Shown in pieces: positions 24,688 to 34,046 of a DNA stretch of 54,454 nt (position 1 is its first letter; every line of letters begins with the position of its first letter). Location: the NCBI GenBank assembly GCA_900555835.1, contig USMK01000009.1:1-54454 (forward strand). Direction: 5' to 3'. The stretch is from an uncultured Clostridium sp. GTDB taxonomy: Bacteria; Bacillota; Clostridia; TANB77; CAG-508. The notes under the pieces are model-generated. The model was not told the origin of the DNA. It was given only the letters and a program-made list of their open reading frames with translations, and ran no database searches. Both the position numbers and the translations under genes were made by a program.

Positions 24688-25310
24688 TATGCGTACACCT
24701 CCTCAATTTTCTTTACAGTATCAACTGTAACTACAAGTTTTTTGTATTTTAATAAATCATAAACATTTATTGTATTTACTAAACTTGTTTTTACGTTCTC
24801 AATATTTCTTGCAGATTTTTGAACTGTTTCATTTTTTTCTGGTAAAAGAATTAAAGCTGATTCTGTTACTTTTAAATCTGCTAATGCTTTAACCATAGTT
24901 TTTGTTTTAATTTCTTTTAAGTCCATTTTATCAACAACTACTAATGAGTTTTCTAATACTTTTGAACTTAATACAGATTTTATAGCTAGTCTTCTTTCTT
25001 TTTTGTTTACTGTATATTTGTAGCTTCTAGGTTTTGGTCCTAATGCTATACCACCTTTTATCCATTGTGGTGCTCTTATACTTCCTTGTCTAGCTCTACC
25101 TGTTCCTTTTTGTTTCCAAGGTTTTCTTCCACCACCAGAAACTTCGCTTCTAGTTTTTGTGCTTTGTGTACCTTGTCTTTGATTAGCTAAATAGTTAATA
25201 AGTACGCTATGTACTACGTTTTCATTTGGTTCAATTCCAAATATTTCTTCATTTAATTCTAAATCGCTAACCTTTTTACCTTTAATATCATATACATCTA
25301 TTTTAGGCAT
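24687..25310 (-). CDS. rplD: 50S ribosomal protein L4
   Basis: L4 binds 23S rRNA and, in several bacteria, represses the S10 operon by binding its own leader. The 207-residue sequence has the exposed loop with RQGTQSTKTRSEVSGGGRKP and WKQKGTGRARQGSIRAPQW. Candidate target RNA is the structured leader at 26365-26580. Confidence 0.97.
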   Translation of the reverse strand: MPKIDVYDIKGKKVSDLELNEEIFGIEPNENVVHSVLINYLANQRQGTQSTKTRSEVSGGGRKPWKQKGTGRARQGSIRAPQWIKGGIALGPKPRSYKYTVNKKERRLAIKSVLSSKVLENSLVVVDKMDLKEIKTKTMVKALADLKVTESALILLPEKNETVQKSARNIENVKTSLVNTINVYDLLKYKKLVVTVDTVKKIEEVYA

Positions 25311-25325
25311 TATTGTTCCTCCTTC

Positions 25326-25961
25326 CTATTTAACTGCTTTCACTGAATTTTTTATTTTTAGTATTGCTCCTTTGCATCCTGGAACACTACCTTTTACTAA
25401 TATAACATTTTTGTCTAAATCTACTCTTACAACTTCAAGGTTTTGAATTGTAACTGTATCTACACCCATATGTCCTGGAAGTTTTTTACCTTTGAAAACT
25501 CTTCCTGGTGTTGATGTAGGTCCCATTGAACCAGGTCTTCTATGATACATAGAACCATGTCCCATTGGTCCTCTGTGTTGTCCGTGACGTTTAATAACAC
25601 CTTGGAATCCTTTACCTTTTGTTGTTCCTTGTATATCAACTTTTTCGCCAGATGCAAATACGTCTGCTTTTAATTCAGAACCAACTGTTACATTTTCTAC
25701 TGAATCTAATCTAAATTCTCTTAAATGTTTTTTAGGTTCTAGATTTGCCTTTTTAAAGTTTCCTTTTTCAGGTTTGTTTAATTTAGATTCTTTTACAGAA
25801 CCAAATCCTAATTTAACAGCATCATATCCATCTGTTTCAACTGTTTTTACTTGCACTACTGTACAAGGTCCAGCTTCTATAACTGTTACTGGAATAACTG
25901 CACCATTTTCGTCAAATATTTGAGTCATTCCTACTTTTTTGCCTATTAAAGCTTTGTTCAT
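25326..25961 (-). CDS. rplC: 50S ribosomal protein L3
   Basis: L3 starts 50S assembly and reaches towards the peptidyl-transferase centre. The 211-residue sequence opens MNKALIGKKVGMTQIFDENG and has the characteristic central loop (KGKGFQGVIKRHGQHRGPMG, SMYHRRPGSMG). Length is typical. Confidence 0.98.
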   Translation of the reverse strand: MNKALIGKKVGMTQIFDENGAVIPVTVIEAGPCTVVQVKTVETDGYDAVKLGFGSVKESKLNKPEKGNFKKANLEPKKHLREFRLDSVENVTVGSELKADVFASGEKVDIQGTTKGKGFQGVIKRHGQHRGPMGHGSMYHRRPGSMGPTSTPGRVFKGKKLPGHMGVDTVTIQNLEVVRVDLDKNVILVKGSVPGCKGAILKIKNSVKAVK

Positions 25962-26034
25962 TATTTTTTCCTCCTAACTATTGGCTGATATTTTAACCAG
26001 CTTGGTTTTTCATTGTAACTTTAATTGTTACTAA

Positions 26035-26364
26035 TTATAATTTAATTTCGATGTCTACACCTGCTGGTAAGTCTAATTTCATTAAACTATCAACAGTCTT
26101 TTGTGTTGGATATAGAATATCTATAACTCTTTTATGTGTTCTCATTTCGAATTGTTCTCTTGCATCTTTATGTTTGTGTGGAGAACGTAAAATTGTTATA
26201 ACTTCTTTCTTTGTTGGAAGTGGAATAGGACCTGAAACTTGTGCTCCTGTTCTTTTAGCAGTATCCACTATCTTTTCAGCAGACTGGTCTAAAACTACAT
26301 AGTCGTAAGCTTTTAGTCTAATTCTGATTTTGTCACTTCCTACTAACTTGTTTGATGTTGCCAT
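26035..26364 (-). CDS. rpsJ: 30S ribosomal protein S10
   Basis: S10 is a 30S head protein that also pairs with NusB in transcription antitermination (nusB is at 45585). The 109-residue sequence has KIRIRLKAYDYVVLDQSAEKI and GPIPLPTKKEVITILRSPHKHKDAREQFEMRTHKR along residues 42-80. It is the first gene of the supercluster, behind a 215-nt structured leader. Confidence 0.98.
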   Translation of the reverse strand: MATSNKLVGSDKIRIRLKAYDYVVLDQSAEKIVDTAKRTGAQVSGPIPLPTKKEVITILRSPHKHKDAREQFEMRTHKRVIDILYPTQKTVDSLMKLDLPAGVDIEIKL

Positions 26365-26580
26365 GATTTCCCTCCTTATAATAAATATTCCGGCAAGTTA
26401 TCAACGCACCCTGGTGTTTCTTTTTATACCATTATTAAAACCTAAGGCAGTATATGAACTTAGGTAAAAAGTGCTCTTATCAAACTTTCGCCCGGTCTAA
26501 GCCAAGACATACTCCACAGAAGTTCCCTCCACTTTTTACAAAGTGTAGCCACATTCTGCTTCACCGCAAATCCATACGCA
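26365..26580 (-). promoter_or_regulatory. Structured 5' leader of the S10 operon with alternative pairings
   Basis: On the minus strand GTAAAAAGTG (plus 26530-26539) can pair over about 56 nt with CACTTTTTAC (plus 26464-26473), enclosing a GC-richer region with GGAGGGAAC and GACCGGGC. The same GTAAAAAGTG can instead fold locally with the preceding CACTTT. The two pairings exclude each other, as in attenuators. A further CCTAAG/CTTAGG hairpin follows. Firmicutes S10 leaders are known to be bound by L4; that this leader does so is inference. Confidence 0.65.
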
Positions 26581-26586
26581 AAACAT

Positions 26587-26616
26587 ATTATACAACAGAA
26601 TAACCTACTACGTCAA
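26587..26616 (-). promoter_or_regulatory. Strong SigA-type promoter of the S10 operon
   Basis: On the minus strand TTGACG (26616-26611), an 18-nt spacer and a perfect TATAAT (26592-26587). It is the only clear promoter for the whole rpsJ-rplQ run. Confidence 0.82.
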
Positions 26617-26682
26617 TACTTTTTCGTAAAAAAATTGGTAATTTTGGTGTTTTTATGTAAACATATAATCGTTATAAAAAAT

Positions 26683-26723
26683 AAAGCATAAATTTCTAGG
26701 TTTTTATCTAAAATTTATGCTTT
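26683..26723 (-). terminator. Rho-independent terminator of the membrane-anchored protein gene
   Basis: Perfect 13-bp arms AAAGCATAAATTT (26683-26695) and AAATTTATGCTTT (26711-26723) are followed on the minus strand by ATTTTTT. It lies 18 nt past the gene's stop codon and insulates the S10 promoter. Confidence 0.88.
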
Positions 26724-26741
26724 TTTAATTCTCCATCTTTT

Positions 26742-27971
26742 TTAATCTTCAACTTTTTTAAATACATTTCCAACTTTTAAAGACTCACCCCAAATAAGCT
26801 GTGCATCTGGGAATTTTTGTTTCCATTCGGTATCGTCATTTATAGTAATTTCTTCTAATTTTAAAGTGTTATTTTTTGTTATTAAATATTTTATAGTAAT
26901 ATCTACATCAGTTTCTGAATGTTCTCCACTTTCATCTTCTCTCTTATTGATATTGCATATCAATTCTTTTCCATTTTCATAAGAAGTTCCAGTCAAAGCT
27001 GAGCCCCATCCTTGATAAATACAGCACTGTCCTTCATCGTTCCAAGTAACCCCTTCGTCTGAATAATCATTTTCACCTTCCATTTTTTCTGTCATTTCAA
27101 TTAAATATGTTCCTGGCTCTAAATTTCTAATTGCTCCATCTAAGTCTATGTCTACCTTATAGATTTTCCCATCATTTGTTTTCGCAAAAATTTCTGTATA
27201 ACCGCCTTGGAGTTCATTATTATAAACCTCTCCTACATTAACAACAAGAATATTTTTAATATTTTCTAAATTCTTAACTTTGTAAACCTCAAAATCATTA
27301 GTAATATCAGATGTGGAAAAATCTACACAGTAAACATTTCCTTTGCTATCTAACATTAAAATCATATTTGTTGAAGCTCCATTTCCTATATTAGGTTTAA
27401 ACAGTATTTTTACTATATTTTGTGGCACATTCTTAATCTCATAATATATATTTGCTTTCATTGCTAATTTTTCTTTAGTATACCAATCTATTCCTGTTGT
27501 ATGGCATATTTTATATTTTCCATTTTCATATTTTAATCTATACCCATCTATTTCGGTTGACATTTTTACTTGTTCTTCTACTGTCCCCAAATCAGCAATA
27601 TGATCTAATTCTTCTATATTATATACATATTCATATGATGGTTTAGGATCTCCTTCATAAGTATATTCGTAATAATATGTACATTCTTTTAAATTATTTG
27701 TATTATTTTTCTTTAATTGTATTTGTTCAGTCATAATTTCAATTTCTTCCAAACTAGTATTTTTAGTTTTTTCTTCTTTTCCAATATTATTTGAAGATAT
27801 TACTTCTTCATTCTTTTCTAGTTTTAATTGATTATTTTCTGTTTCACTCTTTCCTTTGTTTTGTGTCGCAATATACATTCCCATCACAATTACCAAAATC
27901 GACAACACTATTGCAATAATCCCTACAATAAAAGTTGTTAAACTAATTTTAATTTCTTTTTTCTCATTCAT
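26742..27971 (-). CDS. Membrane-anchored extracytoplasmic protein, unknown function
   Basis: This 409-residue protein has a short charged cytoplasmic N-terminus, one membrane segment at about residues 11-34, a low-complexity Asn/Glu/Lys linker to about residue 95, and then a large soluble domain, presumably outside the cell. The region around 200-270 (NMILMLDSKGNVYCVDFSTSD, KTNDGKIYKVDIDLDG) has short strand-turn repeats resembling beta-propeller or PQQ-like blades, but I cannot assign a family. It is single, with a GGGAG ribosome-binding site and its own terminator, next to two dockerin-bearing genes in an accessory block. Confidence 0.7.
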   Translation of the reverse strand: MNEKKEIKISLTTFIVGIIAIVLSILVIVMGMYIATQNKGKSETENNQLKLEKNEEVISSNNIGKEEKTKNTSLEEIEIMTEQIQLKKNNTNNLKECTYYYEYTYEGDPKPSYEYVYNIEELDHIADLGTVEEQVKMSTEIDGYRLKYENGKYKICHTTGIDWYTKEKLAMKANIYYEIKNVPQNIVKILFKPNIGNGASTNMILMLDSKGNVYCVDFSTSDITNDFEVYKVKNLENIKNILVVNVGEVYNNELQGGYTEIFAKTNDGKIYKVDIDLDGAIRNLEPGTYLIEMTEKMEGENDYSDEGVTWNDEGQCCIYQGWGSALTGTSYENGKELICNINKREDESGEHSETDVDITIKYLITKNNTLKLEEITINDDTEWKQKFPDAQLIWGESLKVGNVFKKVED

Positions 27972-28056
27972 TTGTATCTCTCCCTTTTTATTTTTATCTA
28001 ACTTTCTTCATTATTTATGATTTATTTAATAATTTATCTAGCCTGTGTTTCTAAAT

Positions 28057-29346
28057 TTATTTTATAATTTCGCCTTTTAGTTGCGATAAATCTGTCAATG
28101 TTATTTTTTCGTCTCCGTTTATGTCTGCTGCTAATTTGTATTCGTTTTGTAGCATTTCTCTTTCAATTATTTGTTCTCTTAGCTTCGATATATCTGTGGT
28201 AGTGATATCTCCATCGCCATTTAAGTCTCCTTGAATTACCAAAACATATTCAGTGTTGTTCACTTCTAGTTTCATTCCAGTTCCTATTTTAGTATCGTCT
28301 AGAATTTCATTATTTTTGTGGTCTTTTATTTTGAATTCAGAGCTATTTAAATCTTTTTTTATTTGAGCTTTTGATATATTCTTTTTTATTCCTGTACAAT
28401 ATTTTTTATCTTGTATTTTATATGGGATTTTTACTTCTTCTTTCTGATCCTCCTTGGTGTCTTCTTTTGTATCGTCTTTTGAATCATCTTTCGTGTCATT
28501 ATTTTGATCATCCTTGTTTTCTTCATTAAGCTCTTTTTTTACTGTTATTTTACAAGTTCTCGATTGATTTTCCTGCTTGTTTTTCCAAGTTATAGTAGCA
28601 GTTCCTTCATTTATTCCTTTTATTTTCACTTTATTGTATTCTGACTCTATAATTTGTACAATATTATCATCTGAGCTACTCCATTTAGCCTCTTTAGTCG
28701 CACCCGATATAACATTTATTTCCGCTTCTTCATTTTCTTTTATTTCTAAATTACTATTATCTAGAATAATATCATCCACTGTTAAATTTAGTATTAATAT
28801 TTTTTGATTCGTTGGAGATACAGCATAAATTTTCGTTTTTCCAGGATTTAATGTTTCTAACAAAACTGTTAATTCTCCTCTTAATCCCGAAAATTCCTTT
28901 GTTACCCTTTTACTTACATTGCTTATCTTTACAACTTCTTCATTTTGAACAGCTTCAATTTTCATATATTTCCATATATATTTAAAACTATTTTCATCAT
29001 TTGGTGTAGATACAATCAATCCTCTATTCAGACAAGTATATTTTGTTCCAACTACCGTCTTCCTATTAGGTACAGACATTTCCACATAAATTGATGGAAT
29101 AGTCACTTCTGCAACCTTTCTCATAACTTCTTGTTGGATAATTTGCTCTTCGTAAATTATTAAGGTATGAGATATCTTTTGTAGACTCCTTTCAGCTGAA
29201 GTTGGAGTTATTACTTTAACACTACTATATGGTATATAAACAATAATTTGTGCTTGCCTATCATTTAACTTTTTAGTTTCCATTTTCCAATTATTAGCAC
29301 TTTTAAAAGTATACATCATCACTCCACTAGCTTCATATTTAAACAA
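28057..29346 (-). pseudogene. N-terminally truncated Ig-like/dockerin cell-surface protein
   Basis: The open frame extends from after a TAG at 29424-29422 but has no usable start until a TTG at 29346, no signal peptide and no ribosome-binding site, although the residues before the TTG (EEKSVELPVPNEKKDGKIEY) look like protein. The 429 residues contain a bacterial Ig-like (Big_2 type) domain around 190-265 (SGATKEAKWSSSDDNIVQI), an acidic Asp/Lys/Glu linker, a GTGMKLEV module and a C-terminal type I dockerin with two calcium loops (DLNGDGDITTTDIS, DINGDEKITLTDLS). The 5' part, including secretion signal, is probably lost. No CGG lies at the break, so the recoding seen elsewhere does not explain it. 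Confidence 0.65.
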
Positions 29347-29477
29347 GTACTCTATTTTACCATCTTTTTTCTCATTAGGAACTGGCAGTTCAACACTTTT
29401 TTCTTCAATAGTAAAATTTTCCTATTCTTAATACTATCTCACATATTTCATAACATTTGTAATATAGTAGAACTTTT

Positions 29478-32448
29478 CTAATTTATATCAATTACAGCAG
29501 TTTTCATTTGGGATAAGTCTGTTAGGCTTACTTTGCCATCTTGATTAAAGTCTGCTGCGATTTCGTATTCACCTGTTAATATTTCTTTACCGAATTATAT
29601 TTAATCTTTGTTTAGATATGTCTGTTACGGTTAATTCACCATTACCATCTATATCTCCATGGCAAATTACTGTCCATTCTTCATTTTCACATTTTATTTT
29701 CATTCCCGTACCTAGTAATTCATCTTCTCTTACTTGATTTCCATCCTTGTTTACTATTGTTACTTTTTTATATGTCTTCATTTCGTTTTCAAATTTAGCT
29801 CTTGTTCTTCCGTCATCTATCCTAATTTCATAAGTATTATAACTTAAATCTCCTGCTTGTAATATTGGCGGAGTTTCTGTTGTTATTTGTATCGCATCAT
29901 ATATCAATTCTATTTTTGATTGCTCGTATTTGTTTGTCATTTCTTTTCCATCTGCATTATATATCTTCATCGTCGTACTTTCTAAATTTTCTCCATTTTC
30001 AGATGTCCTAAAATATTTTTTTCCATCCTTATCTTTATACACATATATTCGAGCATAAGAATGATAATTTAAGTTTATAAGCTTTGGTAGTATTCTACCA
30101 TATATTCTAATCTCATAAAGATTTCCGTTTTCCAATTGTAAGTAGCTCTCTTCCTGAGATGTTACCAGTAAAAACTTTTCTTCACCAGTAGTTATATTTT
30201 TTATATATGTAGTATAATCATAATCAGGATATCTAAATGTTACAGGAGTTTCTTCTAAATTTCCATAATCATCTATCCTATAATCAGTTGATATTTTTAT
30301 TAATTGGTCATCTTTTATGTAAAAAACTTTTCTTACTTTATAATTTTCTACATCCATTACCACTTCATATGTACCAGCTGGTACTTTATTGCTAAGCTTT
30401 CTTTCAAATTGAATTAACGAGTCAGATGTTCTAAGATTTTTAAATAAACCAGTAACATCTTTTCCATTTGACTGTATATACACATTTTCTATTGTAGTTC
30501 CTTCTTTAAGATCATTTATTCCAAAAAAATATTCCATTTCTTGTGTACTCTCAACATATATTGAAAGCATTTTTGATAATCTAAATGGCGACGATATAGT
30601 AATTGTCTTATATGCGGGTTTACCTCCCTCAGAGGCAAATTCAATTAAGTACTCCCCAGATTCATTTGTATTATTAGTTATGCTTATTTCCTGCAAACTT
30701 TTTGCTATAGTAAATAATTCAGTTACTTCTTCATTATTTTTATATATTTTTATTCCTATATTATCTATATTAGTTATAGTAACCGGTATACTAAAAGTAG
30801 TTTGTTTATTGTCTATTACATTTTTCGGAGTCATATTTCCTAACTTCAATCCATTAGAATAATCTTCTTCTCCATTTGTAGCATAAATAATTAATGGGTA
30901 TTTATATCTATAATCATTCTTAACGATATCAGCTCCAATTATAAATTCCCCATCACTTTGTATTCCTGAAAAATAGCTATCTATTATACTATAATTGCCT
31001 ATTGCTTGCTTTTGAATAGGTATATATTCTCCTTCGTACTTGACTACCAAATTTGCGCCAAAATTTTCTCGACTATCTTGTTTCTGATTAAATTTTATAT
31101 TGTTAATTCCTTCTTTGCAATTCGTTTTTTTGGCTAATAATTTTCCTAGTGCTAAGACTCCTCCTTCACTTCCTTTTAAATTTACTTCTCCAATAGTAGA
31201 CTCATTATCACTATAAGCCAATTCATATATTTCAACATTTGCTCCCTCACTTGTCCAAATATCCATTTCATTAAAGTATGGATATGCTGGAAGATAATTT
31301 GCAAAATTAATTATGTATATCGTATTATCTTCTTTTTCTCCTAGTTCTCTTTTTAAATCATTAACTAGTACTTTATCATATTTACTGTTTTTATTAGTAT
31401 TTCTTTCTTTTATTTCTTTTACCATTGAAATATTTGAATCTTCGAGTTCAATAAATCCATTCATGTTTGTTTCTACCCATTTGTCTTCATAAGAAATATA
31501 AAAATAACCTTTATTTCCCCACTCTTCTCCCCAAGAATTCAAAACAATATATGCACCATCCTTCTTAGGTTTATTTCCTTCTGCAAAATTATCTTTTGAA
31601 TAATTATCATCCCAACCTACAATTGATATTGCATGGTCAGGAAAATTATTTCCATTATAATATAATGCATTAGTATTACTATTGTAATAATTCACAATAT
31701 TAGAATTGTCAAAATCATACTCAGTTGAAGCAATTTTAATACTAGCATATATAGAGCCATATTTTTTTATATGGTTTTTTATTTCTTTTCGAAATAATTC
31801 TACTTCCTGCTGATTCTCATCTTTATTATATATCGCAGGAAATTCTACATATTCTTTTACTTTTTTAATAATATGTGCATTATTATATTTTTCTTTATTT
31901 GCATAATTATTTATATATGGTACTTCACTCTCTAAAATAGTTCCTTGTTCTGGTTCTTGTTCAATCATATTTGCAACTTCCCAGAAATTTCCACCAGTTT
32001 CAGTTGAATCTTCGGTATCACTACTATATTGTTTTCTATAATTATTAATATCATATCCTAAGGCCATCTCTGAAAAATCATAGTACTCGCCTTTAGTTAA
32101 TGCTAGATTTGTTTCAATGGCTTTTGTTGTTGCAAAAGCCCAGCACAATCCATAATTTTCTTGATCTTCTACGGTTATGTCTATATGGTCTGCTAAGTTA
32201 TATTTTGATTCTAATTGTTCGTCTGCTGCTTTTAATTCTAGTGAACTAAAAGGAATATCATACATTCTTGGTGTTAGCGTTTTTTCTTTTTCTGTTTCTG
32301 GCAGTTTTAGCCATTCTTGATATGCCTTTCCATATTCTTGGTCGTTATCTGAATTTGTTTCAGCATAAGTTATCCCTGTACTTAATACTAATATCAATGT
32401 GGTTAATATTAGTATGTAGTAACAAATATTTTTCTTTTTCATATTCAT
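29478..32448 (-). CDS. Secreted papain-like (C1) peptidase with lectin-like domain and dockerin; +1 shift at CGG completes the dockerin
   Basis: The protein has a signal peptide (about residues 1-30), a papain-fold domain with Cys102 (NYGLCWAFA), His272 (PDHAISIVGWD) and Asn304 (VLNSWGEEWG), a lectin-like domain as in bacterial C1 peptidases (about 330-540), further beta-rich modules, a GTGMKIKC module and a dockerin. The zero frame stops after one calcium loop (DIDGNGELTVTDIS...NIIR) at a CGG TAA (29592-29587). Skipping the C continues as GKEILTGEYEIAADFNQDGK, supplies the second loop and ends at TAG 29480-29478, about 989 residues. The neighbouring dockerin gene has both loops in one frame, which confirms the repair. 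It is probably cell-surface or secreted; no cohesin is visible here. Confidence 0.88.
29587..29592 (-). other. CGG +1 frameshift site in the dockerin peptidase
   Basis: The minus strand reads ATA ATT CGG TAA AGA. Reading GGT instead of CGG gives NIIGKEILTGEY and joins the two halves of the dockerin. Here the slip would also bypass an immediate TAA stop. Confidence 0.7.
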
Positions 32449-32599
32449 TTTTAATTACCCCTCTTATCTCATTTTTGCGTTATGTTTAATATATCATAAT
32501 TTGAATTATATTTGTTGGTTGTAATCAAAATGTAATATTATTGTAAGGTTGATGTAACAATGCTTTACTTACTTATGAACGTTTCCTCTGTTGATATTT

Positions 32600-32758
32600 T
32601 ATCCTGTATCGTTTTCTCTATAATGATATCAAGATTTTGCTACACACTTTCTCCACGTTACACTTCGCAATGGAACTCTTGTGTTTCTCTATATGGTTGG
32701 CGATATGTACCTTCATTACGGACTTTCAACGATTAACTAAACGACATGCCCGTCGCAC
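32600..32758 (-). mobile_element. Probable 5' fragment of a group II intron (class C-like)
   Basis: On the minus strand, 6 nt after the trxA terminator stem, the sequence begins GTGCGACGGGCATGTC, resembling the GUGCG start and domain I of bacterial group II introns, and continues with TTGAAAGTCCGTAATGAAGG. Class C introns are known to insert just behind terminator hairpins, as here. No reverse transcriptase frame and no domain V is present before the peptidase gene, so this would be a truncated remnant. The far boundary is a guess. The remaining stretch (32449-32599) shows nothing but AT-rich sequence. Confidence 0.4.
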
Positions 32759-32764
32759 TATATG

Positions 32765-32800
32765 AAAGCCAGTCTTGTTCAAATCAACAAAACTGGCTTT
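32765..32800 (-). terminator. Terminator hairpin after trxA
   Basis: 15-nt arms AAAGCCAGTCTTGTT (32765-32779) and AACAAAACTGGCTTT (32786-32800) pair fully, allowing one G-U on the minus-strand RNA. Only TTT follows on the minus strand, as if the usual T-tract was interrupted by the neighbouring insertion. It starts 6 nt past the trxA stop codon. Confidence 0.75.
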
Positions 32801-32805
32801 ATCTG

Positions 32806-33120
32806 CTACATTTCCAACATTTCTTTCAAATTTTCTTCTGGTTGCATTCCCACTGTTATTTTTTCTGGCTCTCCATTTTTGAATACTATGAATGTTGGTA
32901 TGCTCATTACTCCGTATTTTGAGGCTATTTCTGATGCTTCGTCTACGTTTATTTTGCATATTTTTACGTTTTCGCTTGCTTGCTCAGCTATTTTTTCTAC
33001 TATTGGGGCCATCATTTTGCATGGGCCACACCAGTCTGCATAGAAATCTACTAATACTAGCTTGCTCTCATTTAATACTTCTTTTTCAAAATTTTCTGAA
33101 TTTAATTTTAATACTTGCAT
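32806..33120 (-). CDS. trxA: Thioredoxin
   Basis: Thioredoxin is a general disulfide reductant. The 104-residue protein has the thioredoxin fold with the active site WCGPC at residues 30-34 (Cys31, Cys34) and the cis-proline loop SIPTFIVFKNGE. It starts directly after the stop of the thioredoxin reductase gene, so the two form an operon. Confidence 0.96.
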   Translation of the reverse strand: MQVLKLNSENFEKEVLNESKLVLVDFYADWCGPCKMMAPIVEKIAEQASENVKICKINVDEASEIASKYGVMSIPTFIVFKNGEPEKITVGMQPEENLKEMLEM

Positions 33121-33987
33121 TTAATTTTCCTCCTTGATTTTTCTTAAATAATCTATCACAGATAATCCTGCTTTTGTGCCTTCGTATACTGCTTTGGATA
33201 TTTGCATTAAACCTCCTGTACAGTCACCACAAGCGAATATACCTGGCATATTAGTTTGCATTTGGTTATCTACTATAATATTGTTTTGCTGTATGTTTAA
33301 TCCCAGTTTTTTACCAAAATCAGTTGCATTTGCTGTTCCTAATGCTATAAATATTCCATCTAATTTTCTTTTGGTGTTGTCTTCAAAAATTACATCTTCA
33401 ACTTTATTTTCGCCTTCTATTTTAGCTATTTTCTTTGGTATTACCTCGATTTCCCCTCTTGTATCTGGTGGATTTTCGCCTTGTGTTAGCAATACTATGC
33501 TATTTACTACATTTTTCAGGTGATTTATTTCATTTATTGCATATCTTCCGTTTCCCACTATTGCCACATCTTTGTTTTTATAGAAAAAAGCATCACATAC
33601 AGCACAATAGCTAATCCCTTTTCCTTCTAATTCTTTTATTCCTTCTATATTTAAGGTTTTTCTATTATTGCCTGTTGCAAGTACAACGGTTTTGGTCTGA
33701 TATTGTTTGTCTGCTTTTACATTAAAAAATTTCTGCTCATAATCATATTCTATTTCTACAACTTCTTCTTTTCTTATTTCTATCCCCAAATTTTGTGCTT
33801 GCTTAATTCCCTGCATAGCAATTTGCTTGCCAGTAGCAGGTAAAGCATAATAATTTTCTATTTTAGTAGCTTTTTCCAAAGCTCCATTATCTTTGTATAA
33901 TACTAATACATCATGGCCTGCCCTTTTTATATACAAGCTAGCCGATATTCCCGCAGGCCCTGCTCCTATTACTATTGCATCTCTCAT
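33121..33987 (-). CDS. trxB: Thioredoxin reductase (NAD(P)H-flavoprotein)
   Basis: This enzyme reduces thioredoxin using a pyridine nucleotide and FAD. The 288-residue protein has the FAD-binding GAGPAGISAS (residues 8-17), the redox-active CAVC pair (Cys128 and Cys131), and a C-terminal FAD motif with FACGDCTGG. The nucleotide-binding loop is GNGRYAINE rather than the usual GGGxSA. The protein is shorter than typical TrxB (about 310), so a ferredoxin-dependent variant is conceivable. It is paired with trxA downstream. Confidence 0.9.
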   Translation of the reverse strand: MRDAIVIGAGPAGISASLYIKRAGHDVLVLYKDNGALEKATKIENYYALPATGKQIAMQGIKQAQNLGIEIRKEEVVEIEYDYEQKFFNVKADKQYQTKTVVLATGNNRKTLNIEGIKELEGKGISYCAVCDAFFYKNKDVAIVGNGRYAINEINHLKNVVNSIVLLTQGENPPDTRGEIEVIPKKIAKIEGENKVEDVIFEDNTKRKLDGIFIALGTANATDFGKKLGLNIQQNNIIVDNQMQTNMPGIFACGDCTGGLMQISKAVYEGTKAGLSVIDYLRKIKEEN

Positions 33988-34011
33988 TTATTTGCTCCTC
34001 TTTTTTTATAT

Positions 34012-34040
34012 ACTATATCCCATTTTATAAATAAATGCAA
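34012..34040 (-). promoter_or_regulatory. SigA-type promoter of trxB-trxA
   Basis: On the minus strand TTGCAT (34040-34035), a 17-nt spacer and TATAGT (34017-34012), 24 nt before the trxB start. It lies just past the gpr stop codon. Confidence 0.7.
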
Positions 34041-34046
34041 TATTAT

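Noticed and set aside
28057..29421. Missing start of the Ig/dockerin gene explained by a CGG shift
   Set aside because: No CGG lies near the beginning of the open frame, and the region upstream ends with the stop codon of the peptidase gene.
32726..32959. Basic 77-residue minus-strand frame over trxA and its terminator
   Set aside because: It is in another frame of trxA, runs through the terminator hairpin and lacks a ribosome-binding site.
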